Below are positions 1 through 8,624 of a DNA stretch of 47,747 bases, piece by piece. Position numbers and translations under genes: made by a program. The stretch is taken from positions 1-47,747 of the forward strand of contig JAMPIK010000013.1 of assembly GCA_023662865.1 (NCBI GenBank). Reading direction: 5' to 3'. Under the pieces are notes generated by a model. That model was not told where the DNA came from. It saw only the letters and a program-made list of their open reading frames with translations, and searched no databases. This stretch comes from Prevotella sp. Lineage in GTDB: Bacteria > Bacteroidota > Bacteroidia > Bacteroidales > Muribaculaceae. Position 1 is the stretch's first letter, and the number at the start of each line of letters is the position of its first letter.

Positions 1-3
1 TAC

Positions 4-55
4 TTGGCTCCTTGGAGCCGTTAACTTTTAATTAAAAAATAACCGAAGTATTGTA
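4..55 (+). repeat. Terminal inverted repeat, left copy (52 bp)
   Basis: These 52 bases are the exact reverse complement of 47696-47747 at the other end of the window. The repeat opens with a short palindrome (GGCTCC-TT-GGAGCC, 6-18) followed by an A/T-rich tract. Its last base is the A of the ATG of the secreted protein at 55, so it supplies the whole visible leader of that gene. Its outer limit is unknown because only three bases lie beyond it. It may be a recombination site or a multicopy leader sequence at which assembly stopped. Confidence 0.9.
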
Positions 56-3000
56 TGAAGAAACTTTTACTAACCATGACGGTAGCGGCTCTTGCCGGAG
101 TCTCGATGTCGGCTCAAGAGCAAAGGGCGTTACCCTCCGGCGTGTCTGCCGACAGCTTGGCCCTTCCGCGTCTTTACTTCTATCCGCAAGATGCAACGGC
201 AACTCCGGCGGCACTGTATGCACCTCCGGCTGAGAAGGGCTCGCCGAAGAAGGCGCCAAGTGTCAAGAAGGGTATGAAACCCTCTTTCGGCGTCTTCACC
301 GATGAGCCGGATATGCCTCGTATGTTCGGCTTCAACTGGACAGCCCCCTGGACTATAATGCAGATTGACCGGCCGGACATGACGGAAACAAATCTGCTTG
401 ATGCCACCGACTGGCCCGTAACCGTGCACTTGCGCAACGGCAATATCGAGGGCTCTTATTTTCAGGACAATCAGGGCGGCACAGTGCTGATGCAAGCTTC
501 GTATACAGCCAACGGCTTGCAGAATTGGCGCCGCACTCAGTTTGTGTCGAAAGATGAATACGGCAAACGCCCGGTGCGCACTGCCTACGACCCGCACTCC
601 GACATGATGTACGGCCTTTCGGTGATGTCGGCCGACAACAAAGATAAATTCGGGTTCGTGAAGTTCCCGGCCGACACTCGCATTGACCCCAAATACGGCA
701 ATGCGGTGCAACCGTTCGAGAATATCCAAATTCTCAATGGAGAGCTGCCCCCCTCTTGCGAATGTTCTGCAATGGCTTGGGACCCCAGAGACGGCAACGT
801 AATCGGCATCTCCATTCAAGGCGAGGTGATACGTTTCAATACTGCCGACGGCTCATACAAAGTGCTGTTCAACACCGGCCTTGTCAATTCCATTTACTTC
901 GGTGGGTTGGCTTACAGCCCCGAGGATCGCGGCTTTATTTGGGTATATCTCACTCGCGATGAGTCCGGGGCAACAGTTTCGCAAGACTGGTACCTGATTA
1001 ACACAGACGCAAAAACGTGCAAACTGCTCAAATCCATACCCAAAGGACCGGAAGGTTTGCATCAGGTTTCTTCACTGATTATCAACGAGAATTACCTTGA
1101 TCCGTTGGCTCCCACAGTGCCGAAATTAGCCGGCGACACTTTTGCTGAATATGCCGGTGAAGGCACAATCTCCGTGGAGATACCCACCCATAACTCAAAA
1201 GGCCTGCCCCTCTCCGGCGCATTGAATTATTATCTGCGCGTGGACGGCATTACATCCACCGACGGCAAGTCGTATGTCGAAGCTACCGTGAAACCCGGCG
1301 AGGTGCGCACTGACAAAATCTCCGGTCTCACGGACGGTATGCACCGCCTCACAGTGTATGTGGTGACAGCCGACGGCCATTGGTCCCAACCTCTGAATAT
1401 CACCAAGTTTGCAGGTTACGACACGCCCGAAACACCGACTGATGTAACCCTTGATGCAGAAACACTGTCATGGACACCGGTCACCACCGGCGTGCATGGA
1501 GTGAGCATTTCCGCTTCCGACATTGAATATGAACTGAGGGTAGACGGTGAGCTTATAGGCACAACCTCCGAAACCTCTTATCCGATGAGCTTCGACAAGA
1601 CCGAGCTCCTCTCCCACCTTGCAGCGGTGAGCGCAGTGTGTCATGGCAAAAAGTCACCGCTTTCTTACTCCAACCGTGTCACGGTAGGTGAATACCGCTC
1701 CGTGCCGGCTACTTTCGTACCGACTGCGAGCGACATAATCCTCTCAACCGTAGTTGACAAAGAAGCTGACGACTACACTTGGTATTACAATGAATACAAC
1801 GGCGCTTACTATAAGAACCACGGCAGCAACTCTCGTTCCGATGATGACTGGCTGTTCCTTCCGCCGGTAAACTTTGATGACCCGGACGCGCTCTACGAAA
1901 TCAGCTACGAACTGCTCACCAAGAACTATGACGAAAGCCTCGAGCTGCGTCTTTGCGATGAGCCGGTGGCCGACACCGGCGAGGTAATCCTTGCCAATAC
2001 CCTGAACACCACCCTTATAAGCAAGGATTTTGTGAAAGTAACCGGTATTATCTCCGCTTCCGGAGTGAAACACCTCGCTTTCCACCCCGGTCGCTTGAAT
2101 TCCGACATATATGTACGCAATATCAATGTAACAAGAACCGGCTCCACCACATCAGCTCCGGCTGCCGTTGCCGACCTGCAAATCACCCCCGGCGCAAAAG
2201 GGGCTATCCCCTGCACTGCTACATTCACGTTGCCGACAACAAATATGAAGGGCAATCCTCTGCCGGCTGATGCCGATCTCACCGCCACATTGAGGGGAGT
2301 ATATAAGAACTTCACCGCTGCCACCGCCACCGGAAAGCCCGGTCAAAAAGTATCAGTCGAGTTCATACCCGGACAAGGCCGTGCCGATGTATTCGTACAA
2401 ACAAGCCTCAGGGACAATGTCGGCGGTCTGGCGCAAGGCTCTGTATGGGCCGGTGTTGATGTTCCGGCTCATGTCAAAAACCTGCGCGTGACCCTCGATG
2501 AGAATCCGATGAGCGTGCATATAGACTTTGATGCGCCCGGCGAAACGGGCTACCACGGAGGATATGCCGACCCTACTTCCACAGTATTTTATCTGCTTGC
2601 AAAGAAGAGCGGCGCCTCAAAGTGGACACGCTTCGACCCGGTTGACTATACCGAGATTCGCCTTGACCTTAACAGTAACTACGGTCAGCAATTCACTGAA
2701 TTTGCAGTAATGACCGAGAATGCCGCCGGCGCGTCCAACACATGGGATGCGGTCGACATTGTTTGCGGCGAAGCATATAAACTCCCCTTGCGTGAAAGTC
2801 TGCCCGGCGGTTACCCGGAATACAGCCCGATAGTAACCGAAACCCCGACCGATGAATATATCGGCTCTTGCGGATTTGCCGACCCGGCAGCCCTCAAACC
2901 GGAATATGCAGTACCCGGCAATACGGTTATCGGCATGATGCCTCCGGCCGACGGCTCTGCCGGTAAGGCTATGGTCTGCTTCCCGCTCTTCTCTACCGAG

Positions 3001-4662
3001 GGTGCGACTCGCCCGGCATTTGTAGCACAGGCTCTTCTTGACAAAGAGTTGACAGCCCGGGCAGATGTGTACGCCGTGGCCTATGGTCAGGAACCGGTGA
3101 AAATCGGCTCATGGGATGCCGAAACTCCCGGCGAAGGCTATACCTCCCTCTGCTTCCCCCTGCCGCAGTCCATGCTTGACAAGAAGTGGGTAAAGGTATA
3201 TGTTGACGCCTCCTTCGAGAGCGGCGAAAACCGCAGATTTGTCGTGATGCAGCGTTACAGCGTTACCGACCTGAAAGACAATGACTTCTCTCTGCTTTCC
3301 GTAACCGCCCCGACATTTATCCGCATTAACCGCGACGCTGCCCTCAAAGCTGTGGTATGCAATAACTCGGCTGAGGCCAAAGCGGCTCCCGAACTGACAA
3401 TCAATATTACCGACTGCAACGGCGTCAGCACTACCGCCACCGCAACTCCCTCAAACACTGCACCCATTGGTGTAGATGAGGAGCACGAGTATATCATTCC
3501 GATTAAAGCCGGGGCCGATGAACTCGGAGAAATGAAGTTCGCAATCTCACTGCCTGATGATGAGGTGCTTGCAAACAACAGGTTCGAGACTTCGTCAACC
3601 GTTCAGACCGGCGATGCGATAATCTGTACCGATATCAAGGCCGTGCGCGATGCCTCCGACAAGAGCATTGTAAACCTGACATGGAATGAACCGACCATCT
3701 TCACCGGAACAGAGGATATCGAATCAATGTCCTCATTCGACAGCGGCAAGTATCTGGGTTCTTTCTTCAATCTTGACCTTGACGGATCGCAGACATATAC
3801 ATGGGAGAATTGGGACTTCCCCGGTGAAGAGGATCCCCATGCCTTCATAGTGTTTGATGACACTTGGCCACAGCTTCCCGCCGACAACGAAGTGCTGAAA
3901 GCATACTCCGGACATAAGTTCCTGATGGCACTGGCTCCGCTGAACTATGTCACCGCACACGACTGGCTCATATCTCCGGAAGTGGAACCCGGCACTGATG
4001 TCTCCTTCATGCTCAACACCATCAGCACTTATTACGGCGATGATTATGTCGGTCTGTTTTACAGCGAGGGCTCAACCAATCCCGATGACTTCGAGATGCT
4101 TCTGTTCAAGCGCAAAAACACCGAAGGGTGGGAAGAAGTGAGCGCAACTCTGCCCGACAATGCCCGCCGCTTCGCAATCCAGTTCTACTCAAACGACACC
4201 TTCGGCATTATGATTGACGATATATCATACACCCCGGAGGGCGGCTTGGCCACTCTCGAAGGCTTCGACATAGAGCGCGACGGCACTCTGCTGCACAGCT
4301 ATAACACAGCTGCTTATTCGCACACTGACAGCGGAGTGGACGAGAACGAACATTATTATCATGTTTACCCCACACTGTTGGCAAGCGACGGCAGCCGTCG
4401 CCGCGGCGAGGCTTCTCCCACAGCACGAGTGGACAAGACAAGCGGCCTTGACTCCATGACTGCGTCCGGCATCAGTGTGAAAGTAGCTGGCCACAACGTA
4501 TATGTAACCGGCTTGGAAGGCCGCCCGGCAATCCTCACCGATGCCTCCGGCATGACAATCCCGGCAGCTACTGCAACACCTGAATCAGCTACATTCTCCG
4601 TAAGCACCGGAGTTTATATGCTCTCAACCGGCAACAATGTACACAAAATCATGGTGAGATAA
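55..4662 (+). CDS. Large secreted protein with choice-of-anchor J-like modules and T9SS-like tail
   Basis: The product has 1535 residues and begins with a signal peptide (MKKLLLTMTVAALAGVSMSA, then QEQ). Two regions look like choice-of-anchor J/jelly-roll modules, around residues 560-690 (with a DDDWLFLPP segment near 597) and 1230-1400 (with HDWLISPE near 1301, ending in IMIDDISY). Fibronectin-III-like beta segments lie between them, for example near residue 460. The last 70 or so residues end in GVYMLSTGNNVHKIMVR, which resembles a type IX secretion C-terminal sorting domain. I infer a secreted or surface-anchored protein of unknown ligand. It stands alone, with a strong terminator 20 bases downstream. 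Its leader is the terminal repeat, so its real promoter lies outside the window or inside that repeat. Domain names rest on pattern recognition. Confidence 0.85.
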   Translation: MKKLLLTMTVAALAGVSMSAQEQRALPSGVSADSLALPRLYFYPQDATATPAALYAPPAEKGSPKKAPSVKKGMKPSFGVFTDEPDMPRMFGFNWTAPWTIMQIDRPDMTETNLLDATDWPVTVHLRNGNIEGSYFQDNQGGTVLMQASYTANGLQNWRRTQFVSKDEYGKRPVRTAYDPHSDMMYGLSVMSADNKDKFGFVKFPADTRIDPKYGNAVQPFENIQILNGELPPSCECSAMAWDPRDGNVIGISIQGEVIRFNTADGSYKVLFNTGLVNSIYFGGLAYSPEDRGFIWVYLTRDESGATVSQDWYLINTDAKTCKLLKSIPKGPEGLHQVSSLIINENYLDPLAPTVPKLAGDTFAEYAGEGTISVEIPTHNSKGLPLSGALNYYLRVDGITSTDGKSYVEATVKPGEVRTDKISGLTDGMHRLTVYVVTADGHWSQPLNITKFAGYDTPETPTDVTLDAETLSWTPVTTGVHGVSISASDIEYELRVDGELIGTTSETSYPMSFDKTELLSHLAAVSAVCHGKKSPLSYSNRVTVGEYRSVPATFVPTASDIILSTVVDKEADDYTWYYNEYNGAYYKNHGSNSRSDDDWLFLPPVNFDDPDALYEISYELLTKNYDESLELRLCDEPVADTGEVILANTLNTTLISKDFVKVTGIISASGVKHLAFHPGRLNSDIYVRNINVTRTGSTTSAPAAVADLQITPGAKGAIPCTATFTLPTTNMKGNPLPADADLTATLRGVYKNFTAATATGKPGQKVSVEFIPGQGRADVFVQTSLRDNVGGLAQGSVWAGVDVPAHVKNLRVTLDENPMSVHIDFDAPGETGYHGGYADPTSTVFYLLAKKSGASKWTRFDPVDYTEIRLDLNSNYGQQFTEFAVMTENAAGASNTWDAVDIVCGEAYKLPLRESLPGGYPEYSPIVTETPTDEYIGSCGFADPAALKPEYAVPGNTVIGMMPPADGSAGKAMVCFPLFSTEGATRPAFVAQALLDKELTARADVYAVAYGQEPVKIGSWDAETPGEGYTSLCFPLPQSMLDKKWVKVYVDASFESGENRRFVVMQRYSVTDLKDNDFSLLSVTAPTFIRINRDAALKAVVCNNSAEAKAAPELTINITDCNGVSTTATATPSNTAPIGVDEEHEYIIPIKAGADELGEMKFAISLPDDEVLANNRFETSSTVQTGDAIICTDIKAVRDASDKSIVNLTWNEPTIFTGTEDIESMSSFDSGKYLGSFFNLDLDGSQTYTWENWDFPGEEDPHAFIVFDDTWPQLPADNEVLKAYSGHKFLMALAPLNYVTAHDWLISPEVEPGTDVSFMLNTISTYYGDDYVGLFYSEGSTNPDDFEMLLFKRKNTEGWEEVSATLPDNARRFAIQFYSNDTFGIMIDDISYTPEGGLATLEGFDIERDGTLLHSYNTAAYSHTDSGVDENEHYYHVYPTLLASDGSRRRGEASPTARVDKTSGLDSMTASGISVKVAGHNVYVTGLEGRPAILTDASGMTIPAATATPESATFSVSTGVYMLSTGNNVHKIMVR

Positions 4663-4681
4663 TCGCTTCCCGAATACTTGC

Positions 4682-4726
4682 AAAACAGCCGTGTCAGCAA
4701 AGAAGTTGACACGGCTGTTTTTTGTG
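4682..4726 (+). terminator. Rho-independent terminator after the secreted protein
   Basis: A perfect 15-bp stem (4682-4696 with 4707-4721) and a 10-base loop are followed by a T run. The A-rich left flank would also let it act for the convergent glycosyltransferase gene on the minus strand. Confidence 0.9.
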
Positions 4727-4736
4727 AGGCGGCGGT

Positions 4737-5828
4737 TCAGAGTGTGTAGATTTGAGTCATGCGTTTGGCAAAGGCCGGCCATGCGAGAGTCCGGCTGAAG
4801 CGTACCCGGGCGTTTGCCCCCATGCATATGCGCAGGTCTGCGTCTGTGGCGAGCCGCTTGAATGCCCGGGCAAGTGCCTCTCTGTCAGAGGGGGGAATGA
4901 GAAGAGCCTCATCACCGTTTGTGAGATACTCGGTCTGCGCGCCGTTGAAAGTGCTTATCTGCGGCCTTCCCCACGCCATGCAGGCGGCGTTTGCCAGACC
5001 GAAGCTTTCGGGCATGAGAGAGGGGAAGACACCGAAATGAGCGGAGTCAAGTATCTGCTCCATGCTCAGGGAATTGCCGCGCCAGTCAATCATATCCATC
5101 ACGCCGAGGCGTTCGGCCAGACGTTTAAGCGAGTCGATATAGTCGGGGTCGCCGTGTCCGGCAATGCAAGCCCGGGTGCGCAGTCCGCGGCAGTCGGTCA
5201 GCGCGCTGATGAACGTTTCCAGGCCTTTTCCCTGCACAATGCGGCCATAGTAAGCGGCAACGAGCGGCCCGGTCTTAGGAGGCTCCGGGTTGGGAGGAAC
5301 GGTGGTGTATATGCTGTTGGGCAGCATATGGATTTTTTCTTCCCGGAGCGGGAGTTCCACGGGACTCCATGAGGAGAGGAATGTGTCTTTCGCCAACACC
5401 GAAGGGAAAATGAGTGCGTGGAGATTGCGGAGCATACGCCGGCGCAAAGCGGTGTTGCGACAGGGGTTTACGCGGTGACAGGTAAATACCACCTTCACCC
5501 CCTTCCTGTTGCACAACTTGCGAGCCGCCAGCGCGAGAAACACGTCGCGGAAGGCGTGGACATGGACAATGGGGGGAGTCTTCCCTTTGCGAAACAGATG
5601 GCAAAGTCCCAAAACGGTTGAAAGTCCGGCATATCTGCCCAAGGGGAAGTGTCTCACCTTGACGCCGCAACGCTTGAAAGGGGCATCGACCGCCGTGCAG
5701 TCGCTAGTAAGAGCCGTAACTTTCCAACCCGCATCAGAATACGCGCGGCACAAGTCCAGGGCATACTGCTCTCGTCCGCCCCAAAAAGCGGACGAGACAA
5801 TATGAATGATTTCGCCCCGCTGTTCCAA
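4737..5828 (-). CDS. Glycosyltransferase family 4 (GT-B)
   Basis: This looks like a GT-B glycosyltransferase of about 363 residues. The N-terminus carries an EIIHIVSS strand followed by WGGREQYALDL, typical of the acceptor domain. The C-terminal half carries PESFGLANAACMAWGRP and GDEALLIPPSDREALARAF, the sugar-nucleotide-binding region of GT4 enzymes. The acceptor and sugar cannot be read from sequence; cell-surface polysaccharide synthesis is likely. No ATG fits the N-terminus. A TTG at 5828, one base after the stop of the upstream gene, puts the first strand in the usual place. A GTG at 5876 would add 16 residues and overlap the upstream gene by 47 bases. It is the last gene of a minus-strand group of four. 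Confidence 0.85.
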   Translation of the reverse strand: MEQRGEIIHIVSSAFWGGREQYALDLCRAYSDAGWKVTALTSDCTAVDAPFKRCGVKVRHFPLGRYAGLSTVLGLCHLFRKGKTPPIVHVHAFRDVFLALAARKLCNRKGVKVVFTCHRVNPCRNTALRRRMLRNLHALIFPSVLAKDTFLSSWSPVELPLREEKIHMLPNSIYTTVPPNPEPPKTGPLVAAYYGRIVQGKGLETFISALTDCRGLRTRACIAGHGDPDYIDSLKRLAERLGVMDMIDWRGNSLSMEQILDSAHFGVFPSLMPESFGLANAACMAWGRPQISTFNGAQTEYLTNGDEALLIPPSDREALARAFKRLATDADLRICMGANARVRFSRTLAWPAFAKRMTQIYTL

Positions 5829-5829
5829 A

Positions 5830-6921
5830 TCAGTTGGATTGAGTGAGCATAATGCCCAAGTCGAGGGCGTGAACACCGAGCGAGGAGGCTATCTGCTTGT
5901 TTACCAGATGTCCGCGGTAAGTTACCATGCCGGCTCTCACACCCGGCACAGTGCTGATAATGCGTTTCATACCGCCGAGACGCAGAGTATCATTGAAAAA
6001 GTTAATGAGCAGATTACTGATAGCCATGGCCACAGAGCGGGGCACAATCAGAGAAGGCACTGTCTCATTAAGATCCAGAAAATAGACATTCTCCTTCATG
6101 GCAAAAGTGAGGCTGTCGGGGAGGGTGAACTCGCGAGTACATGAGTCGATAATAATCACATCGGAATGTTTGACATCGTTGTACAACACTTTGGGGTGAA
6201 TTGAGGAGGTTATGAGGCGGTCTCCGCAAGCGGCAATTGCATCATCGAGAGCGGCTATGTCGTTGTCCATGAGAGTGACACGCGCACCGGTCTGCAACGC
6301 GGCTTTTGCCGCCGCCAATATCCTTGCGCCGGCACCGATAAGGAGGACCTCGCATGGCTGCAAACCGGGAATTCCGCCCATGAGCACACCTTTGCCTTCG
6401 CCGAGGAATGAGAGCCCTTCCTGAGCATACAGTATTGCCGCGCGACCATCGATTTCGTCAAGGATACGCGAGAAAATTCTCACGCCGTTTTCGGATACCA
6501 TTTTGTCAAGCGCAATCATTGTCGCATCGCGTTGGGCCAGTGCCTCGACTGTTTGCTTGGGGAGCTGCGGATCAAAGAGGGTGAGCATTGTGGCCCCCTT
6601 CTTCAGACGCAATACATCGTCCGTTCTGAGAGGGCGGACACAAAGCACCACATCGCAAGCGAGCACTTCGGCGCGAGTCTTGAGCACACAGCCGTTTTCG
6701 GCGTAAGCTTCATCGGAGTAATTAATATTAATACCGGCGCCGGCTTCTAGCCATATATCAATACCGGCACCTACGAGCATACCGCAGGCTTCCGGAGTAA
6801 GGAATTGTCTTGTTTCTTCAGAGTCGGGGTAGTTATTCAGAACACCTAACGAGAAACTGCGTTTTGCTTCCATAGTATTTGCCATTTCGGGTTGGGGTGT
6901 GTAGTTGGTTTTAGTATTCAT
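5830..6921 (-). CDS. Alanine dehydrogenase / PNT-family protein, divergent
   Basis: About 363 residues with the two-domain layout of alanine dehydrogenase and transhydrogenase alpha subunits: an N-terminal substrate lobe (LGVLNNYPDSEETRQFLTPE) and a Rossmann lobe with LLIGAGARILAAAKAA and an acidic VTLMDND at the end of the second strand. The substrate-lobe positions that carry the Lys and His of alanine dehydrogenases read LCVRPL and LTLFDPQ here, so ordinary alanine oxidation is doubtful. I chose the ATG at 6921 because it overlaps the aroK stop as ATGA, suggesting coupled translation. A further in-frame ATG at 6936 is possible. Function is unknown beyond an NAD(P)-dependent fold. Confidence 0.8.
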   Translation of the reverse strand: MNTKTNYTPQPEMANTMEAKRSFSLGVLNNYPDSEETRQFLTPEACGMLVGAGIDIWLEAGAGININYSDEAYAENGCVLKTRAEVLACDVVLCVRPLRTDDVLRLKKGATMLTLFDPQLPKQTVEALAQRDATMIALDKMVSENGVRIFSRILDEIDGRAAILYAQEGLSFLGEGKGVLMGGIPGLQPCEVLLIGAGARILAAAKAALQTGARVTLMDNDIAALDDAIAACGDRLITSSIHPKVLYNDVKHSDVIIIDSCTREFTLPDSLTFAMKENVYFLDLNETVPSLIVPRSVAMAISNLLINFFNDTLRLGGMKRIISTVPGVRAGMVTYRGHLVNKQIASSLGVHALDLGIMLTQSN

Positions 6922-7445
6922 AGTCTTAGTATACATTTATTTACAGTGCGGTCTATTGACTCGCGGTCTTCAAGTTCGGAACTGTCGATTGTGAGGTGAG
7001 CGCGTTGATACACGGGCAGGCGTGTGGCTTGCAGCGTGTTTATGTAATCAGCAATGGCGGCGTTGTCCATATTGGCGATGGCCGGGCGGTGGGCGCGTCG
7101 GCGGCAGAGCCGTTCGTGGAGACGCTCCCGGGAGGCCTCGAGGTAGAGCACCGTGCCCCGGCTGAGCATATAGTCCATATTGTCGAAGAAGCAGGGAGTG
7201 CCGCCGCCGCAAGCTATCACCACGTCTTCCATTTCGCCGACTTCGTGGAGCATATTGTGCTCAATACGGCGAAATCCCTCTTCGCCGCGCTTTGCAAACA
7301 AGTCGGCAATCGAGGAGCAGAACCGAGACTGTATATAAGCGTCGAGGTCAAAAAACTCGCGACCGAGGGCTTTTGCCAAAGCTCTGCCGAGGGTGGTTTT
7401 GCCGCTGCCGGGCATACCCGTGAGGAAAATGGGGGGCTCTCTCAT
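6918..7445 (-). CDS. aroK: Shikimate kinase
   Basis: This 175-residue protein, the usual length for the family, phosphorylates shikimate in the chorismate pathway in the cytoplasm. The Walker A loop GMPGSGKTT is at residues 10-18, the FDLD segment that holds the magnesium/shikimate Asp follows at about 33-36, and the CGGGTP shikimate-binding loop is near residue 80. The lid carries CRRRAHRP, and RLPVYQRA near the C-terminus fits the adenine-side Arg. Its start overlaps the stop of the outer-membrane protein gene as ATGA, and its own stop overlaps the next start, so the genes are probably co-transcribed. Confidence 0.95.
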   Translation of the reverse strand: MREPPIFLTGMPGSGKTTLGRALAKALGREFFDLDAYIQSRFCSSIADLFAKRGEEGFRRIEHNMLHEVGEMEDVVIACGGGTPCFFDNMDYMLSRGTVLYLEASRERLHERLCRRRAHRPAIANMDNAAIADYINTLQATRLPVYQRAHLTIDSSELEDRESIDRTVNKCILRL

Positions 7446-8170
7446 TTCAATGCTCTTATTAGTCCGGAGTAAGATATGGTAAAGCCGAATTGCCAGCCGC
7501 TGTACGGTGTGCAGGCATCATTGTAATCAGCTTTCATTGCGAAAGGAGTGAGTCGGAGCGAGGAGACGTATTGCGCGTTGGAGTCGTCCATCAGAGAAGT
7601 ATCGGAGTAGAGAAAGTGCCACTCGAAGTCTATGCCGCAGGCAAAGTTGAAGTTGTTCATAGCAATGCGGTGTTGAGGGCCGAGGGTTGTATATGAGCCT
7701 TCATCGTTGGGCTCCATGGGTCGGGAGGTCCAGCTGTAAGAGCTCCAACGGCCTCCCACGAAAGGCGTGATGCTGAATGAGCGAGTGTCAAGCACATCAA
7801 AGCCAACGCCGAAACCGGCATCAAGCAGGTTCGCGTTCTTGACGTTTGCCAACATATTTTGGTCGGCATATTCAGGAGTTACGAGAGCGCGGTTGCGTAT
7901 CGTGGGAGAGGAATAGCCGACAGAGGCTTTGAGCTTACAACGCTTCCAGCCGCCGGTGAGTCCGAGTTCAAATCTGCAAGCCCCGGAAAAAGCATCAGAG
8001 ATATCGCCGGTAGGGAATAAGCCGCCTACACCGACAAACATGCCATAGCTCCAGGGCGAAGGAACCGGATAAAATAAGTCAACATGCTGATTTTCAGAAA
8101 TCTCTTGCGCACAGACAGAGATATTTGCAGAAAACAGCAACAGGGTTATTATGTAGATAAATTTTTTCAT
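7442..8170 (-). CDS. Outer-membrane beta-barrel protein, unknown function
   Basis: The likely start is the ATG at 8170, giving 242 residues with a clear signal peptide (MKKFIYIITLLLFSANISVCA, cut before QEI). The mature part has alternating aromatic/polar strands and Gly-rich turns (YGMFVGVGGLFPTGDIS, LGLTGGWKRCKLKASVGYSS, FGVGFDVLDTRSFSITPFVGG) typical of an 8- to 10-strand barrel. An in-frame ATG at 8338 would add 56 residues, a long hydrophobic stretch placed ahead of the true signal peptide, and would run through a hairpin; I regard that extension as untranslated leader. No family name can be given with confidence. Confidence 0.8.
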   Translation of the reverse strand: MKKFIYIITLLLFSANISVCAQEISENQHVDLFYPVPSPWSYGMFVGVGGLFPTGDISDAFSGACRFELGLTGGWKRCKLKASVGYSSPTIRNRALVTPEYADQNMLANVKNANLLDAGFGVGFDVLDTRSFSITPFVGGRWSSYSWTSRPMEPNDEGSYTTLGPQHRIAMNNFNFACGIDFEWHFLYSDTSLMDDSNAQYVSSLRLTPFAMKADYNDACTPYSGWQFGFTISYSGLIRALK

Positions 8171-8185
8171 GCTGATATTTTGGGC

Positions 8186-8219
8186 TAAAATTAGCAAAAA
8201 AATCTTAAACAGTTGCAAA
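8186..8219 (-). promoter_or_regulatory. Possible promoter for the beta-barrel gene
   Basis: On the minus strand a TTTG (8219-8216) stands 22 bases before TAATTTTA (8193-8186), one base off the Bacteroidetes -7 consensus TAnnTTTG. It would give a very short leader. Confidence 0.35.
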
Positions 8220-8265
8220 AAAGAGAGTAAAAAAAAGAACCGGACAATAAGCCGAGATATAATAG

Positions 8266-8300
8266 AACCGTCGGCGAGTCCTTTGGGGACGCCGACGGTT
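8266..8300. other. Strong hairpin in the leader of the beta-barrel gene
   Basis: An 11-bp perfect stem (8266-8276 with 8290-8300) encloses a smaller GTCC/GGAC stem. On the minus strand it is followed by a T-rich tail, so it could attenuate transcription started at the promoter at 8519-8549. Confidence 0.5.
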
Positions 8301-8518
8301 AGTCTTGTTCCGGAGCTTGATACCGTTGATAACTTCATCGTTGTTGTTCCAATCTTTGTACGCTTTCAACTAATCATTATACTACCTAAAATAAAATTGA
8401 GGTCAGACACAAAAAAGTGCCACAATGTTTGGTATAAAGGGAGTTTGAGAACTCCCCGGCACCTCATGCTCGAAAACAAGTAGCAAAAATCCCGGTAAAG
8501 GGAGGTGTTCTGTAATTA
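8301..8518 (-). other. Non-coding structured spacer, possible leader RNA
   Basis: No convincing gene lies here. A transcript starting near 8512 from the minus-strand promoter would contain a perfect 7-bp hairpin (8439-8445 with 8450-8456, loop of four) followed by a short T-rich stretch. The same bases can instead pair with the transcript's 5' end (AGAAC with GTTCT, CCGG with CCGG). The two folds exclude each other, as in an attenuator. No known RNA family was recognised. Confidence 0.3.
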
Positions 8519-8549
8519 CAAAGATAGCGATAAAATAAATAAAATGCAA
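8519..8549 (-). promoter_or_regulatory. Consensus Bacteroidetes promoter, minus strand
   Basis: TTG (8549-8547), a 20-base spacer and TATCTTTG (8526-8519) match the consensus exactly. Transcription would start near 8512 and run toward the beta-barrel gene 340 bases away. Confidence 0.5.
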
Positions 8550-8579
8550 GAATGGTGTAAAAAATAGGAAAATTATATA

Positions 8580-8587
8580 TAACTTTG
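8580..8587 (+). promoter_or_regulatory. -7 box of the Lrp/AsnC gene
   Basis: TAACTTTG is an exact TAnnTTTG match placed 37 bases before the ATG. A clear TTG at -33 is not seen. Confidence 0.5.
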
Positions 8588-8624
8588 CACCATAAACAAA
8601 AATAAATTCTATAACATCTGTCAA

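Noticed and set aside
8171..8338. N-terminal extension of the beta-barrel protein
   Set aside because: It would put 56 residues before a perfect signal peptide and runs through a strong hairpin and a likely promoter.
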